Positions 1-8,866 are shown, counted from the stretch's first letter. The stretch is DNA of 64,000 nt from JBCFBK01 sp038562555 (GCA_038562555.1 JBCFBK010000028.1:1-64000), one strand, 5' to 3'. A program made the numbers and translations. Notes: generated by a model not told the origin, from the sequence alone.

Positions 1-122
1 TAACGACCATTGAAGGTGTTACCTGTTTGTCGGATGAGATCGACTACGGTGATTACCCCATTGTAAATGGCATGCTCCGGGTCTCGAACGCGCCTGGTTT
101 CGGGATGAAGCTTCTGGTATAA
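1..122 (+). CDS. Enolase-superfamily (mandelate racemase/muconate lactonizing type) enzyme, C-terminal end only
   Basis: Reading from base 3, an open frame runs to a TAA at 120-122 and gives about 39 residues ending in a PGFGMKL-type tail. That ending (acidic DY step, a GMLRVS strand, then PGFG) resembles the extreme C terminus of mandelate racemase/muconate lactonizing enzymes. The gene begins upstream of the window, so the catalytic barrel is not visible and the substrate cannot be stated. The next 186 bases up to the following start contain no other gene that I can see. Confidence 0.55.
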   Translation, partial: TTIEGVTCLSDEIDYGDYPIVNGMLRVSNAPGFGMKLLV

Positions 123-308
123 GCATATACTGAAGTTTGACGGGGAATCTAATATAAGGTTGAATCTTAAAGGATGTCTCTTTGGTGGTCTTTGCAATAA
201 AACAGAATTTAACTGGCCACTGAAGAAGACATTTTGCTATAAGCATCTCGTCGTGAAGAGGAAGTGTGATACGCAGATGACGGTTCGTTAAATTGAAAAA
301 GTAAGCGG

Positions 309-1172
309 ATGAAATACATTTTGATATCTTTAATGCTGTCCGGGGTGAACAACATCGTTTTCGCCCAATCGGACTTTCCTGGCTTTTTACAAGGAACATG
401 GAAAATGGAAGGCAAAGAAACCTACGAGCATTGGGACAGGCTTAACGGCAATTCCCTGAAAGGATTTTCATACGGGATCAAAAACGGACAAATAACAATT
501 TTCGAATACCTGGACATCTCCCGGACAGAAAATAACATCATCTATACAGCTACCGTTATCAACCAGAATCAGGGAAATGAAATTAATTTTAATTTGACCC
601 AATCGGACAGTATTTATGCATTTGAAAATCCGGATCATGACTTTCCCAAAAAAATTGTTTACAAAAAACTGAGTCACACAGAAATAGTTGTACAGGTATC
701 AGGCGGCAAGCAGCAAGGCTTTACTTACAAAATGGAAAAGCAGTTTGAGAAAACCGCAAAAAAAGATACCACTGTTTCAAACCCAAACTATGACGCCGGG
801 TTAGCTCAAAAGCTGGGAGCAGACGATTACGGAATGAAAAGTTACATATGGGTAATTCTTAAAACAGGAACGAACAAGACAACCGACCAGACCTTAATCA
901 ATAATAGTTTCAGGGGGCACCTCGACAATATAAACCGATTAGTGGACCAAGGAAAAATGATTATTGCCGGACCACTTGGCAAAAATGACAATACATACCG
1001 TGGAATTTTCATTCTTAACGTACCAACGTTGGATGAAGCTGAAAGATTACTGCAGACTGACCCCGCCATTAAAGAAGGATTACTGGAGGTAGAACTATAC
1101 AACTGGTATGGCTCGGCAGCCTTACCCGAATATTTGGAATTTTCAGACAAAATATGGAAAATAAGGCCTTAA
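309..1172 (+). CDS. Secreted fusion protein: DUF6265-like domain plus YCII-related domain
   Basis: The 287-residue product starts with a signal peptide ending near VFAQS (residue 20). Residues about 22-150 look like the lipocalin-like DUF6265 domain: an early GTW motif, an EHW motif, and an AFENPDHDFPKKI segment typical of the family. Residues about 185-275 look like a YCII-related (ferredoxin-like, dimeric) domain with a GPLGKND turn and a DEAERLLQTDPA helix. Both families are common in Bacteroidota, usually as separate proteins; no enzymatic role is proven. The start codon lacks a strong ribosome binding site but is the only one that gives a signal peptide. Export to the periplasm is inferred. 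Confidence 0.7.
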   Translation: MKYILISLMLSGVNNIVFAQSDFPGFLQGTWKMEGKETYEHWDRLNGNSLKGFSYGIKNGQITIFEYLDISRTENNIIYTATVINQNQGNEINFNLTQSDSIYAFENPDHDFPKKIVYKKLSHTEIVVQVSGGKQQGFTYKMEKQFEKTAKKDTTVSNPNYDAGLAQKLGADDYGMKSYIWVILKTGTNKTTDQTLINNSFRGHLDNINRLVDQGKMIIAGPLGKNDNTYRGIFILNVPTLDEAERLLQTDPAIKEGLLEVELYNWYGSAALPEYLEFSDKIWKIRP

Positions 1173-1280
1173 TAATTAAACAACTCTTCAAATACCGGCT
1201 TTGCGTGAGCATACCAGTAGTCTTGTCTTGGCATATTCGACACGAGTATCTGTTTGCGTTCATGGTGAGTGAGGTCCGGA

Positions 1281-2090
1281 CTATTTTTGCATTTTCCGGA
1301 TTTTTTCTTCCAGGTTCCGGATGGCGGTCAGCACGATCGTCATTTCGGAACGCGCCTCCGGCATTTCCCGGCTGGTATAGGCATAAAACTTCCATATTTC
1401 CAGCACATCATTCACCCCAACGGTATACGGTTCATAGACCGGATTCAGCGATCTTAGCAGGATCGTGCCATCCTCGTGGACCGTTACCAGCTTGAACACG
1501 AAATCCTGCTGCCCTTTTAAAATGACAATACAGGGTGTTTCCGGCTTAACAGCGGTCCAGTCGGCCACATATTGCGTAATGATATCACTGTTCTCCGGCA
1601 CCGGCAGCATCGAATCGCCGGTCAGTGGAAAAACCCGGAAGGTCCCCTGAGCCGGCAGGTTGGGAAGTGAATATTTCGGCAAAGAAGCGATAAACTCCGG
1701 ATCATGATAACCCGCCATATAACCTGCCTTTGCTTTCACCGGAACATATTCAACGTTTTCATTATTTGAGCGGTCGACCGAAATAGCCAGTACACGCAGG
1801 TTACCGCCCCGGATATACACATCGTTCCCGGCCTCCAGCTCCCTAATCTTCATTTCACCGAGTCTGGGAAGCTCAATTTTCAGCAAGGTATCGATGCTGA
1901 TCTTAAAAAATTCCGAAAAATTCAGGTAATCCTCCGGTTGCGGCGATTTGGTGTTCCCGGCCTCAAGGGCTGCAAGTTTTGCACGGGTCAGCCCCAGCCT
2001 TACAGCAAGGGCTTCCTGGCTCATTTTCCTGCGCTCCCGGAGAAATTTAATATTCCCCGCGAAAAAAATCTTTGGTACTTTGGAATTCAT
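1281..2090 (-). CDS. XRE-type repressor with LexA-like S24 peptidase domain
   Basis: The 269-residue product has an N-terminal helix-turn-helix (about residues 10-70, with MSQEALAVRLGLTRAKLAALE) and a C-terminal S24 peptidase fold. The serine of the GDSMLP motif (S160) and the lysine of the VFKLV strand (K200) fit the Ser-Lys dyad. An Ala-Gly pair near residue 122 could be the self-cleavage site. The gene is divergent from imuA across 64 bases holding an inverted repeat. This suggests that it represses itself and the imuA-imuB-dnaE2 operon and is inactivated when RecA filaments trigger cleavage. That role follows from LexA/CI biology and from position; it is not shown directly. It is not a classical LexA, because its HTH is XRE-type. 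Confidence 0.85.
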   Translation of the reverse strand: MNSKVPKIFFAGNIKFLRERRKMSQEALAVRLGLTRAKLAALEAGNTKSPQPEDYLNFSEFFKISIDTLLKIELPRLGEMKIRELEAGNDVYIRGGNLRVLAISVDRSNNENVEYVPVKAKAGYMAGYHDPEFIASLPKYSLPNLPAQGTFRVFPLTGDSMLPVPENSDIITQYVADWTAVKPETPCIVILKGQQDFVFKLVTVHEDGTILLRSLNPVYEPYTVGVNDVLEIWKFYAYTSREMPEARSEMTIVLTAIRNLEEKIRKMQK

Positions 2091-2112
2091 CTGTTATCTT
2101 TAGAAACAATAC

Positions 2113-2133
2113 TTTGTTACCAATAATAACAAA
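2113..2133. promoter_or_regulatory. Candidate operator: TTTGTTA-N7-TAACAAA inverted repeat
   Basis: Perfect 7-base arms (2113-2119 and 2127-2133) around a 7-base centre lie between the divergent XRE/S24 repressor and imuA. The right arm overlaps a minus-strand -7 box, so a bound dimer would block the repressor's own promoter. It could also block the imuA promoter. Confidence 0.5.
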
Positions 2134-2137
2134 TATA
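2130..2137 (-). promoter_or_regulatory. Bacteroidota -7 box for the XRE/S24 repressor gene
   Basis: On the minus strand these bases read TATATTTG, an exact match to TAnnTTTG, 40 bases upstream of the repressor start. No clear TTTG -33 box was found at the usual spacing, so the call rests on the -7 element and its position. Confidence 0.45.
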
Positions 2138-2154
2138 GCAATAAATTTCAATTT

Positions 2155-2901
2155 ATGAAGGAGTTGATCGAAAAAAAAGCTATCATCCGGCAACTGCAGG
2201 AAAAGATACTTGCCCTGGAGGGGTTCGTTGCCCATCCGGATGGCCGGCAGCTCGATTTCGGGCTGGGACCGGTAAATGCGGCATTTCCGGGCGGCATCTT
2301 TCCTACCGGGGCCATCCATGAGTTCATCAGTCACACGGAAACCTGTGTCGCTGCAGCAAACGGATTTATCTCCGGATTGCTGTGCACACACATGAAAAAG
2401 GGCGGCACCTGCCTGTGGATAAGCAGCCGGCGAAACCTGTTCCCGCCAGCGCTGAAATTTTTCGGGATCGAGCCGCACCGGGTCATCTTCATCGATATCA
2501 GGCGGGAGAAGGACGTACTTTGGGTCATGGAGCAGGCATTGAAATGCAAGGCTCTTGCAGCCGTTGTTACCGAGTTGCGGGACGTCAGCTTTGCCGAATC
2601 ACGGCGGCTGCAACTGGCCGTGGAAGACAGCCGGGTAACCGGCTTTTTACACCGCTGTATGCCCCGTACAGAGAACACACTGGCCTGCGTGTCGCGGTGG
2701 AAGATCAGTCCGCTGCCGGGACAGACAGCAGACGGACTGCCCGGGCTGGGATTTCCCCGCTGGAATGTGGAACTGGCAAAAATCCGCAACGGCAGGCCAG
2801 GGATCTGGCAACTGGAATGGAGAAATGAGGCATTCAGGCATGTGCCGGTCCAAAAACAAGCTGTCCCTGGATTAACCAAAAAAGAACGGCACTATGCCTA
2901 A
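2155..2901 (+). CDS. imuA: ImuA, RecA-like accessory protein of the ImuA-ImuB-DnaE2 mutasome
   Basis: The 248-residue protein resembles the ImuA/SulA-like family. It has a short N-terminal helix, a GG-F-PTGAIHEF segment at about residues 43-52 that replaces a canonical Walker A motif, and a RecA-like core (GTCLWISSRR; VIFIDIRREKDVLWVMEQAL). ImuA is thought to link the mutasome to RecA. It is the first gene of a tight operon: its TAA lies inside the imuB start, with an 8-base overlap. ATG at 2155 is the only sensible start and lies 64 bases from the divergent repressor. Identification is strengthened by the imuB and dnaE2 neighbours. Confidence 0.88.
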   Translation: MKELIEKKAIIRQLQEKILALEGFVAHPDGRQLDFGLGPVNAAFPGGIFPTGAIHEFISHTETCVAAANGFISGLLCTHMKKGGTCLWISSRRNLFPPALKFFGIEPHRVIFIDIRREKDVLWVMEQALKCKALAAVVTELRDVSFAESRRLQLAVEDSRVTGFLHRCMPRTENTLACVSRWKISPLPGQTADGLPGLGFPRWNVELAKIRNGRPGIWQLEWRNEAFRHVPVQKQAVPGLTKKERHYA

Positions 2902-4390
2902 ACGCTACCTCTCCATCTGGTTCCGTCATTTTGCCGCCGACAGGCTGGCCAGGCTCCGGCCGGAACTCCGTGACAAGCCTTTCCTCCTGTATGCTCCCGA
3001 ACGGGGGCGGATGGTGGTCAGGGATTCAGGCTGCGCCCTGGAAAAGGAAGGGATTACGGCCGGTATGGTGGTTGCCGATGTACGGGCCATACTCCCTTCG
3101 GCGGAGGTGTTTCCCGATGATCCGGCAGCGGAGGGAAAACTGCTGGAAGACCTGGCGGAATGGTGCCTTCGCTATACCCCTGTTGCCGCTACCGATCCCC
3201 CTGACGGACTGATCCTCGATATATCGGGCTGTCCCCATTTATGGGGCGGAGAACGCCCTTATCTGGAATCCCTTATCAGCCATCTTCGCAAAGGCGGATA
3301 CACGGTGCGGGCCGCCATAGCCGATACCATCGGCACGGCATGGGCCATGGCGCGCTACGGCAGCAACAATCCAATCGTCAAAGCCGGCGGACAGGAAGAG
3401 GCGCTCATACCCCTCCCTCCCGCTGCTTTGCGGCTGGATACCACCACACTGCAACGGATGGAAAAACTCGGGTTCAGGCAAACCGGGCAACTTCTCCACA
3501 TTCCCCGGACCAACCTGCGCAGGCGCTTTGGCGATGCTTTGCTGATCCGCCTGGGACAGGCACTGGGCACGGAACCGGAATTCCTGCAAGCCATTCAACC
3601 TACCCCCACTTACCAGGAACGGTTGCCCTGTCTGGAGCCCGTCTGTACGGCTGGCGGGATTGAAATCGCCCTGAAACGCCTGCTCGATACCTTATGCGAA
3701 CGGTTGTTCCGGGAAGGAAAAGGCATACGCACAGGTACCTTTAAAGGGTACCGCCTGGACGGGGAAACCGAACAGATCAGCATCGGCACTAACCGGGCTT
3801 CCCGGAATACAGCACACCTGTTCAAATTATTTGAACTTAAAATCCCGAACATAGAACCGGCGCCTGGTATCGAACTGTTTACGCTGGAAGCCACGCTTGT
3901 GGAAGATCTCAGTGAAACGCAGGAAGCGCTGTGGCATACGGAAAACAATGATCAGACAGCCATCGCGGAACTCCTGGACCATATTGCCGGCAAGGTGGGC
4001 ATGAAAGCGATCAGCCGCTACCTGCCGCAGGAACACTATTGGCCCGAGGATTCAATAAAAGAGGCCTCTTCCCTGGAAGAGCAAGCGGTAACGGAATGGC
4101 GCACCGATCGTCCCAGGCCGCTTCATCTCCTGCCACGGCCCGAACCCATTGAGGTGATGGTGGCCCTGCCCGATTATCCGCCCATGCATTTCCGCTATAA
4201 AGGGAGACTGATCAGACTTACCCGGGCCGACGGGCCGGAAAGGATCGAACAGGAATGGTGGCTCCGGACGGGACCGCCGCGGGATTACTACCGGGTGGAA
4301 GATGAAAGCGGTGCACGCTACTGGCTGTTCCGGCTTGGATTGTACGGGAGCGGAAATCCACAGTGGTTTCTCCACGGATTTTTCGCCTGA
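2894..4390 (+). CDS. imuB: ImuB, catalytically degenerate Y-family polymerase-like mutasome hub
   Basis: The 498-residue protein opens with LSIWFRHFAADR, where active Y-family polymerases have an Asp; the loss of this acidic residue is typical of ImuB. The palm/finger remnant (LILDISGCPHLWGGE near residues 105-120), a helix-hairpin-helix region (LQRMEKLGFRQTGQLL) and a little-finger region follow. The C-terminal tail (about 400-498) is the usual ImuB extension that contacts partner proteins. In characterised systems ImuB bridges the beta clamp, ImuA and the DnaE2 polymerase during SOS-induced translesion synthesis. The DNA here is strikingly GC-rich compared with most of the window. Confidence 0.9.
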   Translation: MPKRYLSIWFRHFAADRLARLRPELRDKPFLLYAPERGRMVVRDSGCALEKEGITAGMVVADVRAILPSAEVFPDDPAAEGKLLEDLAEWCLRYTPVAATDPPDGLILDISGCPHLWGGERPYLESLISHLRKGGYTVRAAIADTIGTAWAMARYGSNNPIVKAGGQEEALIPLPPAALRLDTTTLQRMEKLGFRQTGQLLHIPRTNLRRRFGDALLIRLGQALGTEPEFLQAIQPTPTYQERLPCLEPVCTAGGIEIALKRLLDTLCERLFREGKGIRTGTFKGYRLDGETEQISIGTNRASRNTAHLFKLFELKIPNIEPAPGIELFTLEATLVEDLSETQEALWHTENNDQTAIAELLDHIAGKVGMKAISRYLPQEHYWPEDSIKEASSLEEQAVTEWRTDRPRPLHLLPRPEPIEVMVALPDYPPMHFRYKGRLIRLTRADGPERIEQEWWLRTGPPRDYYRVEDESGARYWLFRLGLYGSGNPQWFLHGFFA

Positions 4391-4394
4391 CAGG

Positions 4395-4440
4395 AACACA
4401 TCAAACACACGGATTCGCACAGATGACGCCGGTGTACAGA
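4395..4440. repeat. Low-complexity intergenic repeat between imuB and dnaE2
   Basis: The 82-base spacer between the imuB stop and the dnaE2 ATG contains runs such as ACACACGGATTCGCACAGAT. These resemble the CACGGATT..CACAGAT word repeats that I recall from intergenic DNA of many Bacteroidota. It encodes nothing recognisable. The spacer departs from the tight overlap of imuA and imuB. Confidence 0.35.
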
Positions 4441-5792
4441 TCAGGGAGCAGAAAATTAACGAATTTTTCAACATGGATTATACGGAATTACAGGTGACCA
4501 CGAATTTTTCTTTCCTGCGGGGAGCCTCGCATCCGGAGGAAATAATCGAAAGGGCAGCAGAACTGGGCTACCGGGGGATTGCTGTCACCGACCGCAACAC
4601 GCTGGCAGGGATTGTCCGTGCCCATGTAGAGGCACGGGGCCGGAAGATCCGTTTCATTCCGGGGTGTCGCCTCGATCTGCCGGACGGGCCCGCCCTGCTG
4701 GCCTACCCCACCGACCGGGATGCCTACGCCCGCCTGTCATCCCTGCTAACCAAAGGTAACCTTCGTGCAGAAAAGGGGGAGTGCCATTTATACAAAGCCG
4801 ATGTCTATGAACATGCAAAAGGCATGAAATTCATCGTGGTGCCTCCGGCCTCGCTCAGGGCAGATTTTAACTTTGAACCGGGGTTTGGCAAAGCGCTGGA
4901 AGAGTACCGGGAAGCATTGGGCCGCAACCTTTACCTGGGAGCAAGCTTTTCGTACAGCGGCGATGACCATAAAAAGCTGTTCCGCCTTTCCCAACTGGGC
5001 GCCCGGCTGGAAATCCCGATGGTCGCAACCAATGATGCGCACTACCATGCCCCGGAGCGAAGGGAATTGCAGGATATCCTGACCTGCATCCGGGAGAGAT
5101 GCACCATCCACACAGCCGGGTTCCGGCTCCACCAGAACGCCGAACGGTACCTGAAGCCCATCGGAGAGATGCAGCGCCTTTTCCGGCCATATCCCGCTGC
5201 GCTGGCCCGTACGCAGGAAATCACCGAAGCCTGCGGCTTTTCCCTGGATGAATTAAAATACATCTACCCCGAGGAGATCACCAGCGAAGGACGCACACCA
5301 ATGGAAGAACTCGTTTACCTGACCCGGAAGGGTGCCCGGGAGCATTTCGGCGAAGCGGTTCCCGAAACAATCAAAGCCACCATTAAAATGGAACTGGAGT
5401 TTATCGGCCGGAAGGACTATGCGTCCTACTTCCTGACCGTATACGACTATGTGCGTGAAGCCAAAGCCCGCGGGATCCTGTGCCAGGGCCGCGGCTCGGC
5501 AGCCAACTCGGTGGTTTGCTACTGTCTCGGCATCACGGCCGTCGACCCCTCCAAGTTCAAGCTGCTGTTCGCCAGGTTCATGAGCGACGCCCGCAATGAG
5601 CCGCCCGACATTGACGTGGATTTTGAGCATGAGCGTCGGGAGGAAATCATGCAGTACGTCTATGAAAAATACGGACGCGACCGGGCCGGCATTGTGGCTA
5701 CCGTCACCCAGGTACACTGGAAGGGAGCGGTCAGGGACGTGGGAAAGGCCATGGGACTGTCGGTCGACGCCATCAATGTCCTTGCCAAATCA

Positions 5793-5795
5793 TAA
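5793..5795 (+). other. In-frame TAA inside dnaE2
   Basis: The codon series reads ...L-A-K-S-stop-Y-E-F-T-E-D-W... with conserved DnaE2 sequence on both sides in the same frame. A single base change from CAA, AAA or GAA would explain it. No frameshift is needed. Confidence 0.85.
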
Positions 5796-6094
5796 TATGA
5801 GTTTACCGAGGACTGGCTTGCCGGGAAGCCCGATGCATCAGGCAGTTTCGACGCCAGAGACCCGCACCTGCGCAAGGTACTTGAACTCACCGGTCAATAC
5901 ATTGGTTTTCCGCGTCAACTCGGCCAGCATACCGGGGGTTTTGTCATTACGCAGAACAAGCTGCACGACCTGTGCCCCATCCTCAATGCCCGGATGGAAG
6001 ACCGTACCTGTATTGAATGGAATAAAGACGACATCGAGGCGCTGGGGTTCATGAAGGTCGATGTGCTGGCGCTGGGAATGCTGACCTGCATCCG

Positions 6095-6104
6095 NNNNNN
6101 NNNN
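6095..6104. other. Assembly gap of ten N inside dnaE2
   Basis: Ten consecutive N. The flanking protein reads LTCIR before and LTLDNIPQDD after. From memory, DnaE2 relatives have roughly 13-14 residues between these motifs, so the true gap is probably about 40 bases rather than ten. The downstream frame nonetheless remains correct. Confidence 0.8.
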
Positions 6105-7636
6105 CTCACCCTGGACAACATCCCCCAGGACGACCCGAAGGTTTATGACATGATCGGTCATGCCGATACCGTCGGGGTGTTCCAGATCGAAAGCCGGGCG
6201 CAGATGTCGATGCTGCCCCGCTTAAAACCCCGGCATTTCTATGATCTGGTCATTGAAGTGGCCATCGTGAGACCCGGCCCCATTCAGGGCGACATGGTGC
6301 ATCCCTATTTAAGAAGGCGCAACAAACAGGAACCGGTAGAATATCCTTCAAAAGAACTGGAAGAAATCCTGGGACGGACGCTGGGCGTGCCTTTGTTCCA
6401 GGAACAGGCTATGGAGATCGCCATTGTCGCGGCCGGATTTACGCCTGCCGAAGCCGATGGCCTGCGCAGGAGCATGGCCACCTTTAAAGCAAAGGGCAAA
6501 GTAACCCAATACCGGGAAAAACTGGTGACAGGCATGGTGAAAAAGGGCTATACCCAGGAATTTGCCATGCGGGTGTTCAAACAACTGGAGGGCTTTGGGA
6601 GCTACGGCTTCCCCGAAAGCCATGCAGCCAGCTTTGCATTGCTGGTCTATGTGTCTTCCTGGATCAAGTGTTATTATCCCGATGTATTCGCTGCGGCGCT
6701 GCTCAACAGTCAGCCGATGGGTTTTTATCAGCCCGCACAGATTGTCATCGATGCCCGAAAACATGGCGTGGAGGTTCGCCCGGCGGATGTGAATCATTCA
6801 CTGTGGGACAACAGTCTGGAAGAACAAGCCGGCCGGTACCGCTCAGTCAGGGTGGGATTCCGGCAAATCAAAGGCCTTGGTGAGGACGATATGCGGACAC
6901 TCCTATCGGGCCGAAAAGCATCTTACCGGAACATCAATCAGCTCGTTGATGCCGGCGTTCCCCAACCGGCACTGGAACGGCTGGCCGATGCCGATGCTTT
7001 CCGCTCCGTCGGTCTCGACCGGCGCCAGGCGTTGTGGGAAATCTCCGCCCTGCATGACCATCCGTCCGGGGTATTCACAGGAACACCTTCGGAAAGTGCC
7101 CGGGAAGGATTGATCCCGCTACCCGCAATGACTGCCGGCGAACACGTGATCCGCGACTACGCCAGCACTGCACTGTCGTTAAAAGCCCACCCGGTGAGTT
7201 TTGTGCGCCGGAAGCTAAATCAGTTGCAGGTTACACCAACAGCGGGTTTAAGCGCCATGAAAAACGGCATGTTTGTCAGGGTATGCGGACTGATCACTGT
7301 TCGCCAGCACCCTTCTACCGCCAAAGGGGTCTTGTTCATCACCATCGAGGATGAAACCGGTTTTGCCAATCTGGTCGTTTGGGAGAAGACCTTTGTAAAA
7401 TACCGTAAAGAGATCCTTCAGGCCAGGCTGCTCATGGTGGCGGGCAAATTGCAGATCGAAGGCGAAGTGATCCATGTGGTCGCCCGTTCCTGCCAGAACC
7501 TGAACGGGATTATACGGCTGGAAGAAGAGGATACCGGACATCCCGAAAAAAAAGAAGTTGCAGGCACAGGAAAAAGCTTCACAACCAAACCCGTGCAGGG
7601 AGAACTTTTTCCCTCCCGGGATTTCAGATGAGAAAC

Positions 7637-8683
7637 TCAAAAATCGAGGGTAAGCTGGACCGGGCCTTTCTTCTCATCCGGGAAATGCGATACCGTGAGT
7701 CCCAACAGTCTTACTCCTTTGATAAACGGCTCCTCGGCTTTCAGCAGTTGAACCGCCAGATCATGCAACACCGGTTCCGAATCAATCAGACCGGGGATCG
7801 TTTTGCTCCGGGTAATCTGTTCGAAATCGGCAAATTTGATTTTCAGGGTCAGGGTGCGTCCGAATGTCTGCGAACGCTGCAACCGGCGCCAGAGCTCGGC
7901 TTCAATCGGATACATTTGTTCAGCCAAATCCTGCAATAGCTCGTAATCCTGATCGAAGGTATTCTCTGCTCCCAACGATTTTCGTTCACGACTGGGCGTT
8001 ACCGGCCGGTTATCGATACCGCGTACAATCTGGTAATAATAGCTGCCCGATTTTCCAAATTGCCGGATCAGTTCCTGCTGATCCATCTTTTTCAGGTCCG
8101 AACCATAATAGATGCCCTGCGCATTCAGTCTTTCAGCAGTGACTTTGCCAATACCAAAAAATTTTCTGACTTCCAGTTTTTCAATAAAACCGATGGCTTC
8201 AGCGGGCGTAATCACAAACAGGCCATCCGGTTTTTTTTCGTCCGACGCTATTTTCGCCAGGAACTTACAGTAGGAAACACCCGCCGAAGCGGTCAGGCCG
8301 GTGGTTTCTTTAATGCGTTGTTTAATTTCCCGTGCAATCAGCGTGGCCGATGGCTTGCCTTTTTTGGACAGGGTGACATCCAGGAAAGCTTCGTCCAGGG
8401 AAAGCGGCTCGACCAGATCGGTATATTCAAAAAAGATATCCCGGATCTGCCGGCTCACCGCCTTGTATTTACTGAAGTCGCCGCGGACAAAAATAAGGTC
8501 GGGACATTTACGCTTGGCCACAATGGATGCCATGGCCGACCGCACGCCAAATTTACGGGCCTCGTAGCTGGCGGCCGCGACTCCCGCCAGCGCGTGNNNN
8601 NNNNNNGGATGATCGCGCTGCTCCACCGATGCATAAAAAGCATCCATATCCACATGTATGATCTTACGTACAGGTGTCTCCAT
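7637..8683 (-). CDS. dinB: DNA polymerase IV (DinB), with internal assembly gap
   Basis: The protein begins METPVRKIIHVDMDAFYASVEQ, giving the first catalytic Asp (D12). ATG at 8683 was chosen because upstream codons precede the conserved start. After the gap come YEARKFGVRSAM, the second acidic motif SLDEAFLDV, the helix-hairpin-helix region and the little finger. The C-terminal QLTLDF matches a beta-clamp binding peptide. DinB performs translesion synthesis and acts with the clamp (dnaN is at 25921-27051). It is convergent with dnaE2: only five bases separate the two stop codons, so they share no operon. Ten N at 8597-8606 remove about 13 residues near the N terminus. Confidence 0.92.
   Translation of the reverse strand: METPVRKIIHVDMDAFYASVEQRDHXXXXHALAGVAAASYEARKFGVRSAMASIVAKRKCPDLIFVRGDFSKYKAVSRQIRDIFFEYTDLVEPLSLDEAFLDVTLSKKGKPSATLIAREIKQRIKETTGLTASAGVSYCKFLAKIASDEKKPDGLFVITPAEAIGFIEKLEVRKFFGIGKVTAERLNAQGIYYGSDLKKMDQQELIRQFGKSGSYYYQIVRGIDNRPVTPSRERKSLGAENTFDQDYELLQDLAEQMYPIEAELWRRLQRSQTFGRTLTLKIKFADFEQITRSKTIPGLIDSEPVLHDLAVQLLKAEEPFIKGVRLLGLTVSHFPDEKKGPVQLTLDF
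8597..8606. other. Assembly gap of ten N inside dinB
   Basis: Ten consecutive N between codons for QRDHP and ALAGVAAASYEARKFG (read on the minus strand). Pol IV homologues normally have an ELRGKP-VAVGG type segment here, so the placeholder probably hides about 40 bases. Confidence 0.8.
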
Positions 8684-8845
8684 CAAATTCAAGCTTGTCG
8701 CTCCAAAAGTAGAAAAAAGTTTACAGGAATCTCTCCTGAGCCTCCTGACCAGGCAGTTCATTTACGGAGGGGGAGCTGTTTCTCTGCTTACCGGCAGCAT
8801 TGATACCTGAAGGCTTCTTTATGATTCGTTAAACTTTCTTAACCG

Positions 8846-8866
8846 AAACAAACGGTAAGTTTGTTT
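8846..8866. promoter_or_regulatory. Perfect inverted repeat AAACAAAC-N5-GTTTGTTT upstream of a small secreted-protein gene
   Basis: Eight-base perfect arms (8846-8853 and 8859-8866) with a five-base centre end 11 bases before the ATG at 8878. It could be an operator or a leader hairpin over the ribosome binding region. No T-run follows, so it is not a classical terminator. Confidence 0.35.

Larger units (their letters stand above)
4473..7631 (+). pseudogene. dnaE2: DnaE2-type error-prone DNA polymerase III alpha subunit, interrupted by an in-frame TAA
   Basis: ATG at 4473 begins MDYTELQVTTNFSFLRGASH, the usual DnaE2 N terminus (PHP domain). The palm follows with GRGSAANS and the catalytic PDIDVDFEH acidic motif (Asp 379, 381 and 383). 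An in-frame TAA at 5793-5795 (codon 441) then cuts the frame. The same frame continues without shift into YEFTEDW, the FPRQLGQHTGGFVIT motif, KVDVLALGMLTCI, the FQIESRAQMSMLPR segment, the HhH region and a C-terminal OB fold, ending at 7631. Ten N at 6095-6104 replace roughly a dozen expected residues. If the stop is real, only a 440-residue fragment with PHP and partial palm is made. Alternatives are a sequencing error or readthrough. The downstream part could begin at ATG 5994. Confidence 0.85.

Noticed and set aside
2331..2879. Long open frames antisense to imuA and imuB (for example 2331-2879 minus)
   Set aside because: They overlap well-supported genes, have no recognisable domain and follow from the high GC content, which removes stop codons in other frames.
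4302..4472. Earlier start for dnaE2 inside the end of imuB
   Set aside because: The extra 57 residues overlap imuB in another frame and are not DnaE2-like; MDYTELQ at 4473 is the family's natural start.
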